Below are positions 15,111 to 23,654 of a DNA stretch of 64,000 bases, piece after piece. The position numbers and the translations under genes are program-made. This DNA is from Labilibaculum sp. GTDB taxonomy: Bacteria > Bacteroidota > Bacteroidia > Bacteroidales > Marinifilaceae. Each line of letters starts with the position of its first letter. The stretch's first letter is position 1. The stretch covers positions 4,071,769 through 4,135,768 of the forward strand of contig NZ_OY761461.1 of NCBI RefSeq assembly GCF_963664555.1. The letters are read 5' to 3'. The notes beneath the pieces were generated by a model. It saw only the letters and a program-made list of their open reading frames with translations. It was not told the origin of the DNA and made no database searches.

Positions 15111-17885
15111 TTAACTGGATCCAAAAAGCAAGGAGTAGATGATTAAAGCAATCAAAAGAAATCCTACGAAAAGGAAAAAGAAACCAAATACTTTCACGAT
15201 CCGCCTTTTCTCTTCAGGAATCTCCATTTCGACGATTAATTCGTTCAACTTGCCCGATTTTTCCAATTCTTCATAATCTCTTGGCCTGTCGGCTTTGTAT
15301 TCCTCCAACAGCACATGACCGGTAAAAATTACGGTATCCATGGGAAAGGATTCCGGACGAAAGTGCGTGTTGAAAAAATGAATGGTGAAGATAAAACCTA
15401 CTGCCAGCAAGGCTTCATCGCTATGAATGATTTGAGCCACATTAATCAGCCAGCCAGGCATAAACTTGGTAAACAGCTCGGGAAACCATAAGACCAATCC
15501 GGTAAAACCGATAATGGCCACTCCCCAAAATACGGCTAAATAATCGAATTTCTCCCAATAAGTCCATCGCCCGTAATTTGGTCGTTCTCCCCTTCCTACA
15601 AACCACTTCATGCTTGCCCAAAAATCTTTAGCATCCTGACGGTTGAACAGCAGAGAATGCCTGCCAAATATAAATTGCGACCATCCAAAACCCATTTTTT
15701 TCTTGTTTTTAATGAGTGAAAAAAGATGAAAAACAAAATATCCGAAAGTAACTACGGCCCCCAAACGGTGCAATGTACCTGCCATTTCAACACCACCCAA
15801 CAAATCAACCAGATGTCTGGCCCATTGCATATTTGCAAACTTAAGCATCATACCGGTTAGGGCCAATATCACAAAACTTAAAATAACAAACACATGGGTA
15901 ATCCGTTGGCTTTCGGTAAATCGCCGGATATAAACAGCCTTGCCAAAATGAGGCATCAGTTTCTTCCGCCTTCGTTCGCGCAAGGATCGGGGCAACCATA
16001 AAAGGGTGTGCAAACCAAAAAAACCGAACACAGCAATCAGTAAGGAGGACATTCCCCAAAAGGTGAAATACAGAGCCGGGTATTTATCGCGGTTGTGATG
16101 TGTTGCGTGAGTTAAAAATCCGGTAAACCGCATGTTTGCATCCTCGTGGCATTTCTGGCAGGTTGCCACAATATTGTCGTAGCCAACGGCTGAATTTGGA
16201 TCCTTCACATTCATATTGGAATGAGCGCCGTGACAATCGGAACATCGGGCTGCTTTTAAATAACCCAGCTGATAGGCCTTCCCATGATAGGTATCCATGT
16301 AGCTTTCTGACAAATGTTTGTGACAAAGGCCACATTGATGAGTAATTTCATGCATAAATTCATCTTTGTCGATCTCGGAAATAAGGTGAGCCGAATGACA
16401 AACCGTACAGGTCGGAAATTTTTGTTCTTCATTGTTTTTTGAAATTGCATGATCGCTCCGTATATATTCATTGTAAATTCCCTTGTGACAATTGCCACAA
16501 GTAGCGGGGATATTTTTTGGATAAACCGAGGATCTCACGTCACTGTCTTTCAGCATAAAATGGGTGGTGTGGCAGTCGGTACACACAGCGCTCGAAAGCA
16601 ATCCTTTTTGGGTCATGCTTCGACCATGAACACTCATGGAGTAATCGTGGTATGCATCTACTTCTTTGAGCTCTGTTTGCTGAATTGCCCGGCCATTTTC
16701 CCGGTGACATCCTCCACAAAGTATTGGAATAGAGAGCCGGTAAACCGGCGAAGTCTCATCCTTTTTAGGTTTGACAATATGAGTACCGTGACAATCGGTG
16801 CAATAGGGCGCCGATTCTTTTCCCTCCAAATAGGCTGCACCATGCCCGCTTGCCATATATATTTCGTCAACTTCAGCATGACAACCGGAACAATCTACTT
16901 TTCCCGCCGTTTCGCAGGGGCGATATTTTTTTGCAGATACATCAGAGTGACATTTTACACAGGTGATGTTGTTATGAGCCCAATTTGTAAGATCATTCAC
17001 ATCAACCTGAAGAGAAATGGTATCCCCTTTAACAATTTTATGAATATCTTTTTTTTCGTGACACAGCAGACAAGAACGATCGGAAATACTCTCGACAATA
17101 TTCTGGATGTTTACAATATGAGGCGGATGGCAATCGGTGCAGGCAGGAATAGCTCCCGGCTTTTTTTCCCACAACTGCTCATTGATCACCTTTGTATGAA
17201 CCTGCTCTATTCGGGCATGGCATTTCATGCAGGTAGCTGCGATATTTTTAAGGGAAATGCTCGAAAGCCGGTTGGTATGGGGTAATATCAAATGGTTTCC
17301 ATGACAATCGTTACAGGTTGCTGTAACAATCAAACCGCTTTTATACAATCCTTTGCCGTGGATACTCTGACTGTAGTTTTCTAAAATATTGTGTTCTGTA
17401 ATCTGATAGGTTCGTGCAACAGGTGCTCCTTCGCGATGACATCTTCCACACAACACGGGAATATTCATTTTATAGGTTCGCGAACTAATATTGTTGTGAG
17501 AAAGAATATCGTGCTTTCCATGACACTCCTTACAATCGGGCGCATACCTGGCTTGTTTTTGATGTGCTTTGCCATGAACACCCATATTATACTTTTCTGC
17601 TGCCTGTTCGTGACAATTCCCACAATTTACAGGCAACATTGTTTCAGGATGTGGCCAGTCCTCTACTGCAGCTTCAGGATGACATTCGATACAGCTTATT
17701 TTCCCGTGAATAGAATTCGTTATTACAGGTAAATCGACCCATACAGATCGTGTTTTACCATTCACTTCCTTTGTAAGATAAGGATCGTCGTGGCACATCA
17801 TACAAACATCGTCTTCCTGAGCAATAAGACTGTTGCTGCTGAGAAAGCCCAACAATAAAAGAAGCACTCCAAAAAACCGTTTCAT
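15111..17885 (-). CDS. 19-heme cytochrome c fused to cytochrome b-like membrane domain
   Basis: About 924 aa from Met at 17883-17885; an ATG eight codons upstream is possible, but this start gives a cleaner signal peptide (KRFFGVLLLLLGFLSSNSLIA). I count 19 CxxCH heme-binding motifs between CMMCH near residue 28 and CQKCH near residue 590. Then comes a membrane part with about five helices including His-rich HRLGAVVTFGYFVFHLFSL and HSDEALLAVGFIFTIHFFNTH, like the formate dehydrogenase gamma/cytochrome b561 family, and a last C-terminal helix. It probably links quinol oxidation to periplasmic electron transfer. No catalytic partner is adjacent; acceptor unknown. Confidence 0.9.
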   Translation of the reverse strand: MKRFFGVLLLLLGFLSSNSLIAQEDDVCMMCHDDPYLTKEVNGKTRSVWVDLPVITNSIHGKISCIECHPEAAVEDWPHPETMLPVNCGNCHEQAAEKYNMGVHGKAHQKQARYAPDCKECHGKHDILSHNNISSRTYKMNIPVLCGRCHREGAPVARTYQITEHNILENYSQSIHGKGLYKSGLIVTATCNDCHGNHLILPHTNRLSSISLKNIAATCMKCHARIEQVHTKVINEQLWEKKPGAIPACTDCHPPHIVNIQNIVESISDRSCLLCHEKKDIHKIVKGDTISLQVDVNDLTNWAHNNITCVKCHSDVSAKKYRPCETAGKVDCSGCHAEVDEIYMASGHGAAYLEGKESAPYCTDCHGTHIVKPKKDETSPVYRLSIPILCGGCHRENGRAIQQTELKEVDAYHDYSMSVHGRSMTQKGLLSSAVCTDCHTTHFMLKDSDVRSSVYPKNIPATCGNCHKGIYNEYIRSDHAISKNNEEQKFPTCTVCHSAHLISEIDKDEFMHEITHQCGLCHKHLSESYMDTYHGKAYQLGYLKAARCSDCHGAHSNMNVKDPNSAVGYDNIVATCQKCHEDANMRFTGFLTHATHHNRDKYPALYFTFWGMSSLLIAVFGFFGLHTLLWLPRSLRERRRKKLMPHFGKAVYIRRFTESQRITHVFVILSFVILALTGMMLKFANMQWARHLVDLLGGVEMAGTLHRLGAVVTFGYFVFHLFSLIKNKKKMGFGWSQFIFGRHSLLFNRQDAKDFWASMKWFVGRGERPNYGRWTYWEKFDYLAVFWGVAIIGFTGLVLWFPELFTKFMPGWLINVAQIIHSDEALLAVGFIFTIHFFNTHFRPESFPMDTVIFTGHVLLEEYKADRPRDYEELEKSGKLNELIVEMEIPEEKRRIVKVFGFFFLFVGFLLIALIIYSLLFGSS

Positions 17886-18323
17886 TTTGGGGAGGTAGAA
17901 ATCATCCATATCGAACTGATTAGTAACTAGCTCACTTACACAACATGTAAGTTACTGACTATTCAAACGAAATAAAAAAAAACTTAGGCAGTCGATACAA
18001 ACCCACAGTAAATCCCCCGACTGTTGGTTTTTGTGCTTTTCAGGCCAGGTATTATTTCTGTTGCAAGCGGATTACATTCAATCGGAAGGAAGAGTTACTT
18101 TTTTCTTATCATTTCCCAGGTACAACCCCTAAATCCCCTAAAGGGGACTTCCACTTATATTTATAGTTGTTTTTTAAGACCATTTAGAGGGGTCATTTCA
18201 AGGCAATTCCAGAACCAACAAACCCGGAGTATTTCCCCGGGCTCATTTTCTTTGTGTTCTTTGTGCTGCACTTCGTTTTCCTTTGTGGTAAGAAACACGA
18301 TTGAATATCACACTTTCTCGTTC
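17886..18323. other. Intergenic region with dispersed repeat phrases
   Basis: No gene is supported. It contains cccctaaatcccctaaagg followed by ggactt (18122-18149), an imperfect inverted copy (accatttagaggggtc), and ctttgtgttctttgtg (about 18250). The same phrases occur at 58811-58873, and shorter variants at 15047-15065 and 60680-60765. They are typical low-complexity intergenic repeats of this phylum. Confidence 0.55.
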
Positions 18324-20504
18324 TTACTTAAGATTCTCCTTTAAAAAATTGGTCATCATACCAAACAAGTGAAAACGGGTATTCCCGCCATAAATGCCAT
18401 GATTTCGGTTGGTGTACAAATGCATCTGAAATTTTTTGTTGTGTTGAACCAGCTCTTCGGCCAGCTCCAGAGTATTCTGCATGTGCACATTATCGTCTGC
18501 AGTTCCATGTACCAGTAAAAATTTTCCTTTTAATTGATCTGCGAAGTAAATAGGAGCATATTCATCGTATCCTTTCGGATTTTCCTGCGGTGTGCGCAAG
18601 TATCTTTCCGAATAAACACTATCGTAATAACGATAGGTAGTTACCGGCGCAACAGCAATTCCTGCAGCAAACACATCTGCTCCGCGAAACATGCACAAAG
18701 AAGACATTTGTCCGCCAAAACTCCAGCCATACACGCCAATTTTATCGGCAGCAATAAAAGGCTGTTTTGCCATGTACTTTCCTGTTTCAATCAGGTCGAT
18801 GGCTTCCAGATTCTGAATTTGCATATAGGTGCACTTCTTGAATTTTTCTCCTCTGCCACCTGTTCCCCGGTTATCGACACAAACCACCACAAATCCTTCC
18901 TGTGCCAAATAATCCGACCAATCGAAACTGTAACGATCCAGCACTTCCTGTGAACCCGGACCGCCATAAAAGGTTAACAAAGCAGGATATTCCTTGCTGC
19001 TATCAAAATCAACCGGCTTCATCATCCAGGCGTTCAACTCAACACCTTCGGAGGTTGTAAAGCTAAAAAACTCACGTTTTGGCAATTTGAACTCCTGCAT
19101 TCTTTTTTTAAGATCCTGGTTCTCTTCCAACGTGCGGATCAATTTTCCTTTTGCATTGTGCAAAGTCACCAAAACAGGTTGCTCATTACCCGAAAAGTAG
19201 TTGATGTAATATTTGAATCCTTTGCTAAAATTTGCAGTATTACTTCCTTTGTCCGCGCTAAGCAAAGTGGTTTTCTTTCCTTTGATATCTACAGCATAAA
19301 TTTCGCGTTGCAAAGGAGATACTGCTGCCGCCTGATAATAAAATAGTTTGCTTGACTCATCGTAACCTAAAAACCGGGTGACCTCCCAATCGCCACTGGT
19401 TATTTGTCTAACCGGATTTCCCTGCAAATCGTACAAATAAATGTGATTGAATCCAGACTTTTCACTGGTGAAAATAAAATGTTTCCCATCCTTCAAAAAG
19501 CTCAAGTCATCGTTAATATCAATCCATGCTTTGTTCTTCTCTTCGTACAATAATTTGGATTTTCCGCTTGCTGCATCAGCCAACAAAAGTTCATAATGAT
19601 TCTGATGGCGGTTCAATCTCACAATACTCAACACCTTCGGATCTTGTGTCCATTGCATTCTCGGAATGTATTGGTCTGTTTCCTCTCCAATATCCATTGT
19701 TTTAGTTACTGCTGATTGCAAATCGTAAACATGAACACTCACAATAGAATTGTCTTCTCCTGCTTTTGGGTATTTAAACGTATAATTTTCGGGATACAAG
19801 GCATTCTCTGTTTTCTCAGGATTGGTTCCTTTAAAAACAGTCATGTTGAACTGTTTCACCTTGCTCTCATCAAAACGCATAAAGGCAATTCGTTTGCCGT
19901 CGGGCGACCATTGGTATGCCTGACTGAAGGAAAACTCTTCCTCATAAACCCAATCGGGTGCTCCGTTAATAATGTAATTGTATTTTCCATCGAAGGTAAT
20001 CTGAACCTCTTTCTTCTTCTGAAGATCTTTTATAAAGAGATTGTTGTCCCTAAAAAAACAAATCTGATCGCCTGAAGGTGAAAAATCAGCCAATTGCTGT
20101 CTGCCTGCCGACAAAGCTTCCAAAGTCTTTTTATCGCGGTCGTACACATAAAATTCTGCTGAATAAGAATGTCGGTAAATATTCCGGCGATTACTTGCAA
20201 TCAAAATCTTACGCTCATCGGAAGAGAACTGGTAAGAATCTATTCTTTTAATTTTATCAATACCAACTTCTGCTAAATCGAAAATTATTTCTTCAGATTC
20301 GCCTGTAGCGTAAGAAAATTTCTCAATTCGAATTCCCTGTTTTAAAACGGTATAAGACTCTCCGCTGTTCATAGACCGTAATCCGTAAACCGAACGGGCG
20401 CGGAAGGTTCCATTATTGGTGATATCTTCAAGTGTGAAACTCTTTTGTGCCTGCACCAGAGTCAGGCTTAACAGAGCAAATAAAATAAGTGTCAGTTTTT
20501 TCAT
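18324..20504 (-). CDS. S9 family peptidase, dipeptidyl-peptidase IV type
   Basis: About 726 aa from Met at 20502-20504, which gives a good signal peptide (MKKLTLILFALLSLTLVQAQ); a longer frame adds 14 unlikely residues. The N-terminal half is a beta-propeller of the DPP IV N-terminal family (PDWVYEEEFSFSQAYQWSPDGKRIAF contains the conserved double Glu that binds the substrate amino terminus). The C-terminal alpha/beta hydrolase has nucleophile Ser in GVYGWSFGGQMS, Asp in VHGTADDNVH and His in NRNHGIYGG. It probably removes Xaa-Pro or similar dipeptides in the periplasm for peptide nutrition. Monocistronic on the minus strand. Confidence 0.93.
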   Translation of the reverse strand: MKKLTLILFALLSLTLVQAQKSFTLEDITNNGTFRARSVYGLRSMNSGESYTVLKQGIRIEKFSYATGESEEIIFDLAEVGIDKIKRIDSYQFSSDERKILIASNRRNIYRHSYSAEFYVYDRDKKTLEALSAGRQQLADFSPSGDQICFFRDNNLFIKDLQKKKEVQITFDGKYNYIINGAPDWVYEEEFSFSQAYQWSPDGKRIAFMRFDESKVKQFNMTVFKGTNPEKTENALYPENYTFKYPKAGEDNSIVSVHVYDLQSAVTKTMDIGEETDQYIPRMQWTQDPKVLSIVRLNRHQNHYELLLADAASGKSKLLYEEKNKAWIDINDDLSFLKDGKHFIFTSEKSGFNHIYLYDLQGNPVRQITSGDWEVTRFLGYDESSKLFYYQAAAVSPLQREIYAVDIKGKKTTLLSADKGSNTANFSKGFKYYINYFSGNEQPVLVTLHNAKGKLIRTLEENQDLKKRMQEFKLPKREFFSFTTSEGVELNAWMMKPVDFDSSKEYPALLTFYGGPGSQEVLDRYSFDWSDYLAQEGFVVVCVDNRGTGGRGEKFKKCTYMQIQNLEAIDLIETGKYMAKQPFIAADKIGVYGWSFGGQMSSLCMFRGADVFAAGIAVAPVTTYRYYDSVYSERYLRTPQENPKGYDEYAPIYFADQLKGKFLLVHGTADDNVHMQNTLELAEELVQHNKKFQMHLYTNRNHGIYGGNTRFHLFGMMTNFLKENLK

Positions 20505-20869
20505 GTTTTTTTTAGTGTTTGTTGAGTTTTGAGTCAAATACCGCAATCTACTGATGCCACATTAAAATAGTAAACGTCACATCAATTGATACCGTGCAGA
20601 ATATCATCAACCAAGTATGAATTTTAGGTAGTTAGGCTAAGCAAGAAAACTTCGGGTTGAATAAAAATGGAAAAGGCTGGATCAACAAATCCAGCATTCG
20701 TAGAGGCCTTTGTAGGAATGTTTGTGTAGTATGGGAATAATTCTATTCATAAGTTTTTCTCGACGTGGTAAATCTATAATTTTTTTCGGACCTGTAATTG
20801 GAGATGACAGCTTATACAACTGATTTAAAAAGGTTCTAATTAAATTTCACTACAATTCCGATTGCAATT
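20505..20869. other. Intergenic region with a 7-bp hairpin
   Basis: No gene seen. An inverted repeat gctggat/atccagc (20676-20695) might be a weak terminator for the GNAT pair or part of the DPP IV 5' region. I found no convincing TTTG/TAnnTTTG promoter. Confidence 0.4.
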
Positions 20870-21355
20870 TCACGTATCCTTCCTCCGATAAATAACTGAA
20901 ACTTTCCCGAATCCCATCTTTTCGAAAAACTGATGAGCCTCATGATTATTAATTCCAGATTCTAAATAGTAATCGGTAACACCTTTAGATTGATAAGTGC
21001 TTATTAATGACTCCAACAACAAGACTCCAACGCCCATATTCCGGCATGATTGATCAACCACAATATCACAAATTACACCAAAACATTCATTTCGATCCTT
21101 CGCAATTTCTCCAATAATAAACCCATTTACAATCCCGTTTTCTTCCGAAACTAAAACCGTATCCTTAAACTCATTCATTTGGGCATCTAAATATTCTTTC
21201 CATAGCAAAGAATAATTTTCAGCCAATATTCCTGTATCCAAAGCAATCCCCATTTGTATTTCACCATGAGATATATAAGATTTTTGCTTCTTTATGTTTT
21301 CACAAAACAGATTAACAACCTGTTCCTTATCGTGCTCTGTTGCTTTACGTATCAT
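20870..21355 (-). CDS. GNAT family N-acetyltransferase
   Basis: 161 aa. GNAT fold: MIRKATEHDKEQVVNLF at the N terminus, the acetyl-CoA loop VICDIVVDQSCRNMGVGVLL with R/Q-x-x-G-x-G/A-like spacing, and the terminal strand YYLESGINNHEAHQFFEKMGF. The substrate cannot be deduced. Its ATG overlaps the stop of the 509-aa gene (TAATG), so the two are translationally coupled and probably act together. Confidence 0.88.
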   Translation of the reverse strand: MIRKATEHDKEQVVNLFCENIKKQKSYISHGEIQMGIALDTGILAENYSLLWKEYLDAQMNEFKDTVLVSEENGIVNGFIIGEIAKDRNECFGVICDIVVDQSCRNMGVGVLLLESLISTYQSKGVTDYYLESGINNHEAHQFFEKMGFGKVSVIYRRKDT

Positions 21356-22884
21356 TATTTTCTATAAAAAATAGTTCTAATCAGTCTAAATGCACCAAAC
21401 ACAACACTTAAAAATATTAATAAAAATGTAAGGATAATAATTGTTACACCTCCATTAAATGCGAGCCTTTCATCGGCAGCAATTGCCTTAAAAAACGGCA
21501 ATTCTGCCGGAGTCAGTAAAATACTAAAAAGCGAGGCTACCGAAATAATTCCTAAAATGAGATTTAATAAATTAGCTTGCTTTATCTCCCTGCTGTTTGT
21601 CACATTATTTAAAGATTGGTCAATTTGACTAATTGCATTCTGTAACTGATTGTAATCTCTCTCCAAACCAAGTCTTTTCTCCGTACGCTCATACATAATT
21701 TTATGAGAAACAAATCGGGAAAATCTTACTGCATCAAGCTTTAATAAGGTATTTGATATTTCAAGTGTCAGCAAGGCATTTTCTTCGATCAATTTGCGTG
21801 TGTTTTTTTGTCGGGACACCTTAATTGTGTTATTGATAAAATGAGAAAGAGCATTATTTATTGCTTGCTTCTTAGCGATTATCATTTCAACAATCAACAA
21901 ATATTCAGGCCAAGACACATGATATTTTGCTCTTTCGGCCAAATGCTCTTTCCAATCGGTTGGCGAATCCTTCCCTCTTAAACCATAAGTCCCAAATACA
22001 ATACAAATATTTTGATTTGCTAAAACAAGATCATCTGTGTCAATAGCAATATTCTTTCCACATATCTCTTCAAAATCAGAACTCAACCGATAGGGCCATT
22101 CATACGGATAAAGAGTAAGCAAGCCTATCATTTCAGATTGATGATGATTTTCGATGTGTTCGATAATTTCATCTTCAGCCATTTTTGCAAAGCTTATTCC
22201 CTGCTGATGACCAACATTCTCCCAAACATCAATAAAAACATATATTGGATCAACTATCGAACTTTCGGAATTGCTCTTAGTAAACAAAAATTTGTATCGC
22301 TCAAGAACTTTTAAAAATACCTCTTTCTTACCCGTTTTTTCAACAGGAATATCTAACCAGTTGGTCGATTCATCAAGATACAATTCTGAGATACTGATGC
22401 TTTCAACATCGTTATCTATATCAGAACAATCCAAATCTCCATTTTGCGACCAATGCTCAGTAGCCAATGGGATTCCTGCAAGCGCAATTAGCTCATCAGT
22501 ATTTAATGAAGTACTTGATTCACAAAAACCTTCATGATCCCAGTCTAAATCTTTGGTTGAATCAATCACCAACCGATAGGAAATACATACTGTATTATTA
22601 AAAAATAAAGATGCTTCAACATGCACATATCCATTGATCTCAGGGCCATTATCTTCAAGTTTTATACTGGTTCTGAAACCTTTCAATTTGTATCTGCAAA
22701 TTAACTTCTCATCACCAAGTCCCTGTAAATTAAAAATCTGATGGTCAATAGAATTAGTAAGGGTTTCAACAAATACATGTTGATCATCAAATTTCACTTT
22801 ATTTCCTATCGAAAAGGAATGTAAATAGACAATGGATAAACCATTATAAATTAATCCTGAAGGACATTGATTAATATTTTTCAT
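21355..22884 (-). CDS. Unknown protein with C-terminal coiled coil and two membrane helices
   Basis: 509 aa, no signal peptide. Residues about 1-330 are soluble with no motif I recognise. Residues about 335-430 are predicted helical/coiled coil (ERTEKRLGLERDYNQLQNAI). Two membrane helices follow near 440-460 and 480-503 with a short loop, ending in a basic tail. The layout, a cytosolic domain, long helix and two C-terminal membrane helices, resembles CorA-type proteins, but I see no GMN motif. It is coupled by a 1-nt overlap to the GNAT gene. Function unknown. Confidence 0.75.
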   Translation of the reverse strand: MKNINQCPSGLIYNGLSIVYLHSFSIGNKVKFDDQHVFVETLTNSIDHQIFNLQGLGDEKLICRYKLKGFRTSIKLEDNGPEINGYVHVEASLFFNNTVCISYRLVIDSTKDLDWDHEGFCESSTSLNTDELIALAGIPLATEHWSQNGDLDCSDIDNDVESISISELYLDESTNWLDIPVEKTGKKEVFLKVLERYKFLFTKSNSESSIVDPIYVFIDVWENVGHQQGISFAKMAEDEIIEHIENHHQSEMIGLLTLYPYEWPYRLSSDFEEICGKNIAIDTDDLVLANQNICIVFGTYGLRGKDSPTDWKEHLAERAKYHVSWPEYLLIVEMIIAKKQAINNALSHFINNTIKVSRQKNTRKLIEENALLTLEISNTLLKLDAVRFSRFVSHKIMYERTEKRLGLERDYNQLQNAISQIDQSLNNVTNSREIKQANLLNLILGIISVASLFSILLTPAELPFFKAIAADERLAFNGGVTIIILTFLLIFLSVVFGAFRLIRTIFYRK

Positions 22885-22985
22885 TGGGACAATACTTGAA
22901 ATTAAAGTTAGAAGCTTTTAAAAATAGAAAAACATAATAATATCACAAAAAAATAATTTGAAAAAATTATTCCGTGATTCTATCC

Positions 22986-23013
22986 AAAAAAAAAACTTCC
23001 CCTTTCGGAGAAG
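22986..23013 (-). terminator. Terminator downstream of flavodoxin
   Basis: On the minus strand CTTCTCC, loop GAAA, GGGGAAG (one wobble) is followed by ten U. It lies about 30 nt after the flavodoxin stop codon. This is a strong intrinsic terminator. Confidence 0.85.
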
Positions 23014-23044
23014 CCTGTCAACTATTTAATTACAATAAAGGAAT

Positions 23045-23554
23045 CTACTTAAACTCTTTTTTTAATTGCTCTACCCAAGCTTCAATTCTTTCGTTTGACA
23101 AACCTGCCTGATTCTCGATATCGAGAGCCAAACCTAAGAATTTGCTATCGCGTAAAGCAACAGACTTTTCAAATTTATAGCCTTCCGGAGAAGTCAATCC
23201 AATTACTTTTGCTCCTCGTTCTTCCAGTGCAATTGCCAAAAGACCAATTGCATCTACAAAATTTTCAGGATATCCAACCTGATCGCCTAAACCAAACAAA
23301 GCAACTGTTTTGCCTTTTAGCTTTAGATCCTCAATAGCAGGCATAAACTCGTCCCAGTAGTTTGGTAATTCACCATCGAACCATGTTGGAACACCTAATA
23401 TCAGATTATCGTAAGCCAAAAAAATTTCTTCGTCAACTTCCTCAACATTTACACTTTCCACCTCGGCAGAAGTTCCGAAAGCTTTCTTTATTTTCTCAGC
23501 ATTCTTAGCTGTTTTGTTCGTATTGAAACTATAGAATAAACCTATTTTTTTCAT
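23045..23554 (-). CDS. fldA: Flavodoxin
   Basis: 169 aa, long-chain size. It binds FMN and carries low-potential electrons in the cytoplasm, replacing ferredoxin. The phosphate loop reads YSFNTNKTAKNAEKI, where the usual T-G within the TxTGxT motif is N-K; the 50s segment LILGVPTWFDGELPNYWDEF supplies the first aromatic stacking residue, and VALFGLGDQVGYPENFVDAIGLL is the second FMN loop. The C-terminal region (SNERIEAWVEQLKKE) is typical. It follows E1 in order but is separated by about 100 nt with dispersed repeat phrases, so operon membership is uncertain. Confidence 0.92.
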   Translation of the reverse strand: MKKIGLFYSFNTNKTAKNAEKIKKAFGTSAEVESVNVEEVDEEIFLAYDNLILGVPTWFDGELPNYWDEFMPAIEDLKLKGKTVALFGLGDQVGYPENFVDAIGLLAIALEERGAKVIGLTSPEGYKFEKSVALRDSKFLGLALDIENQAGLSNERIEAWVEQLKKEFK

Positions 23555-23565
23555 TTTATCTTTGG

Positions 23566-23645
23566 GTTTTAGATGTGAGAACTGAGAGATGAGAAAAAAA
23601 ATGAGCGCTTTAAAAATGTCTCAAATCTCATAACTTATATCTCCT
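23566..23645. repeat. Dispersed intergenic repeat
   Basis: The gap between the E1 gene and flavodoxin contains ttttagatgtgagaactgag and agagatgagaaaa, then variants of tctcaaatctcat and a ttatatctcctaatctgata phrase. It is related to phrases in the ilvN-ilvC and ilvB-ilvN gaps. No function is evident. Confidence 0.45.
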
Positions 23646-23654
23646 AATCTGATA

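Noticed and set aside
16449..17285. 278-codon plus-strand ORF antisense to the multiheme cytochrome
   Set aside because: A shadow of the repetitive CxxCH coding sequence; no domains of its own.
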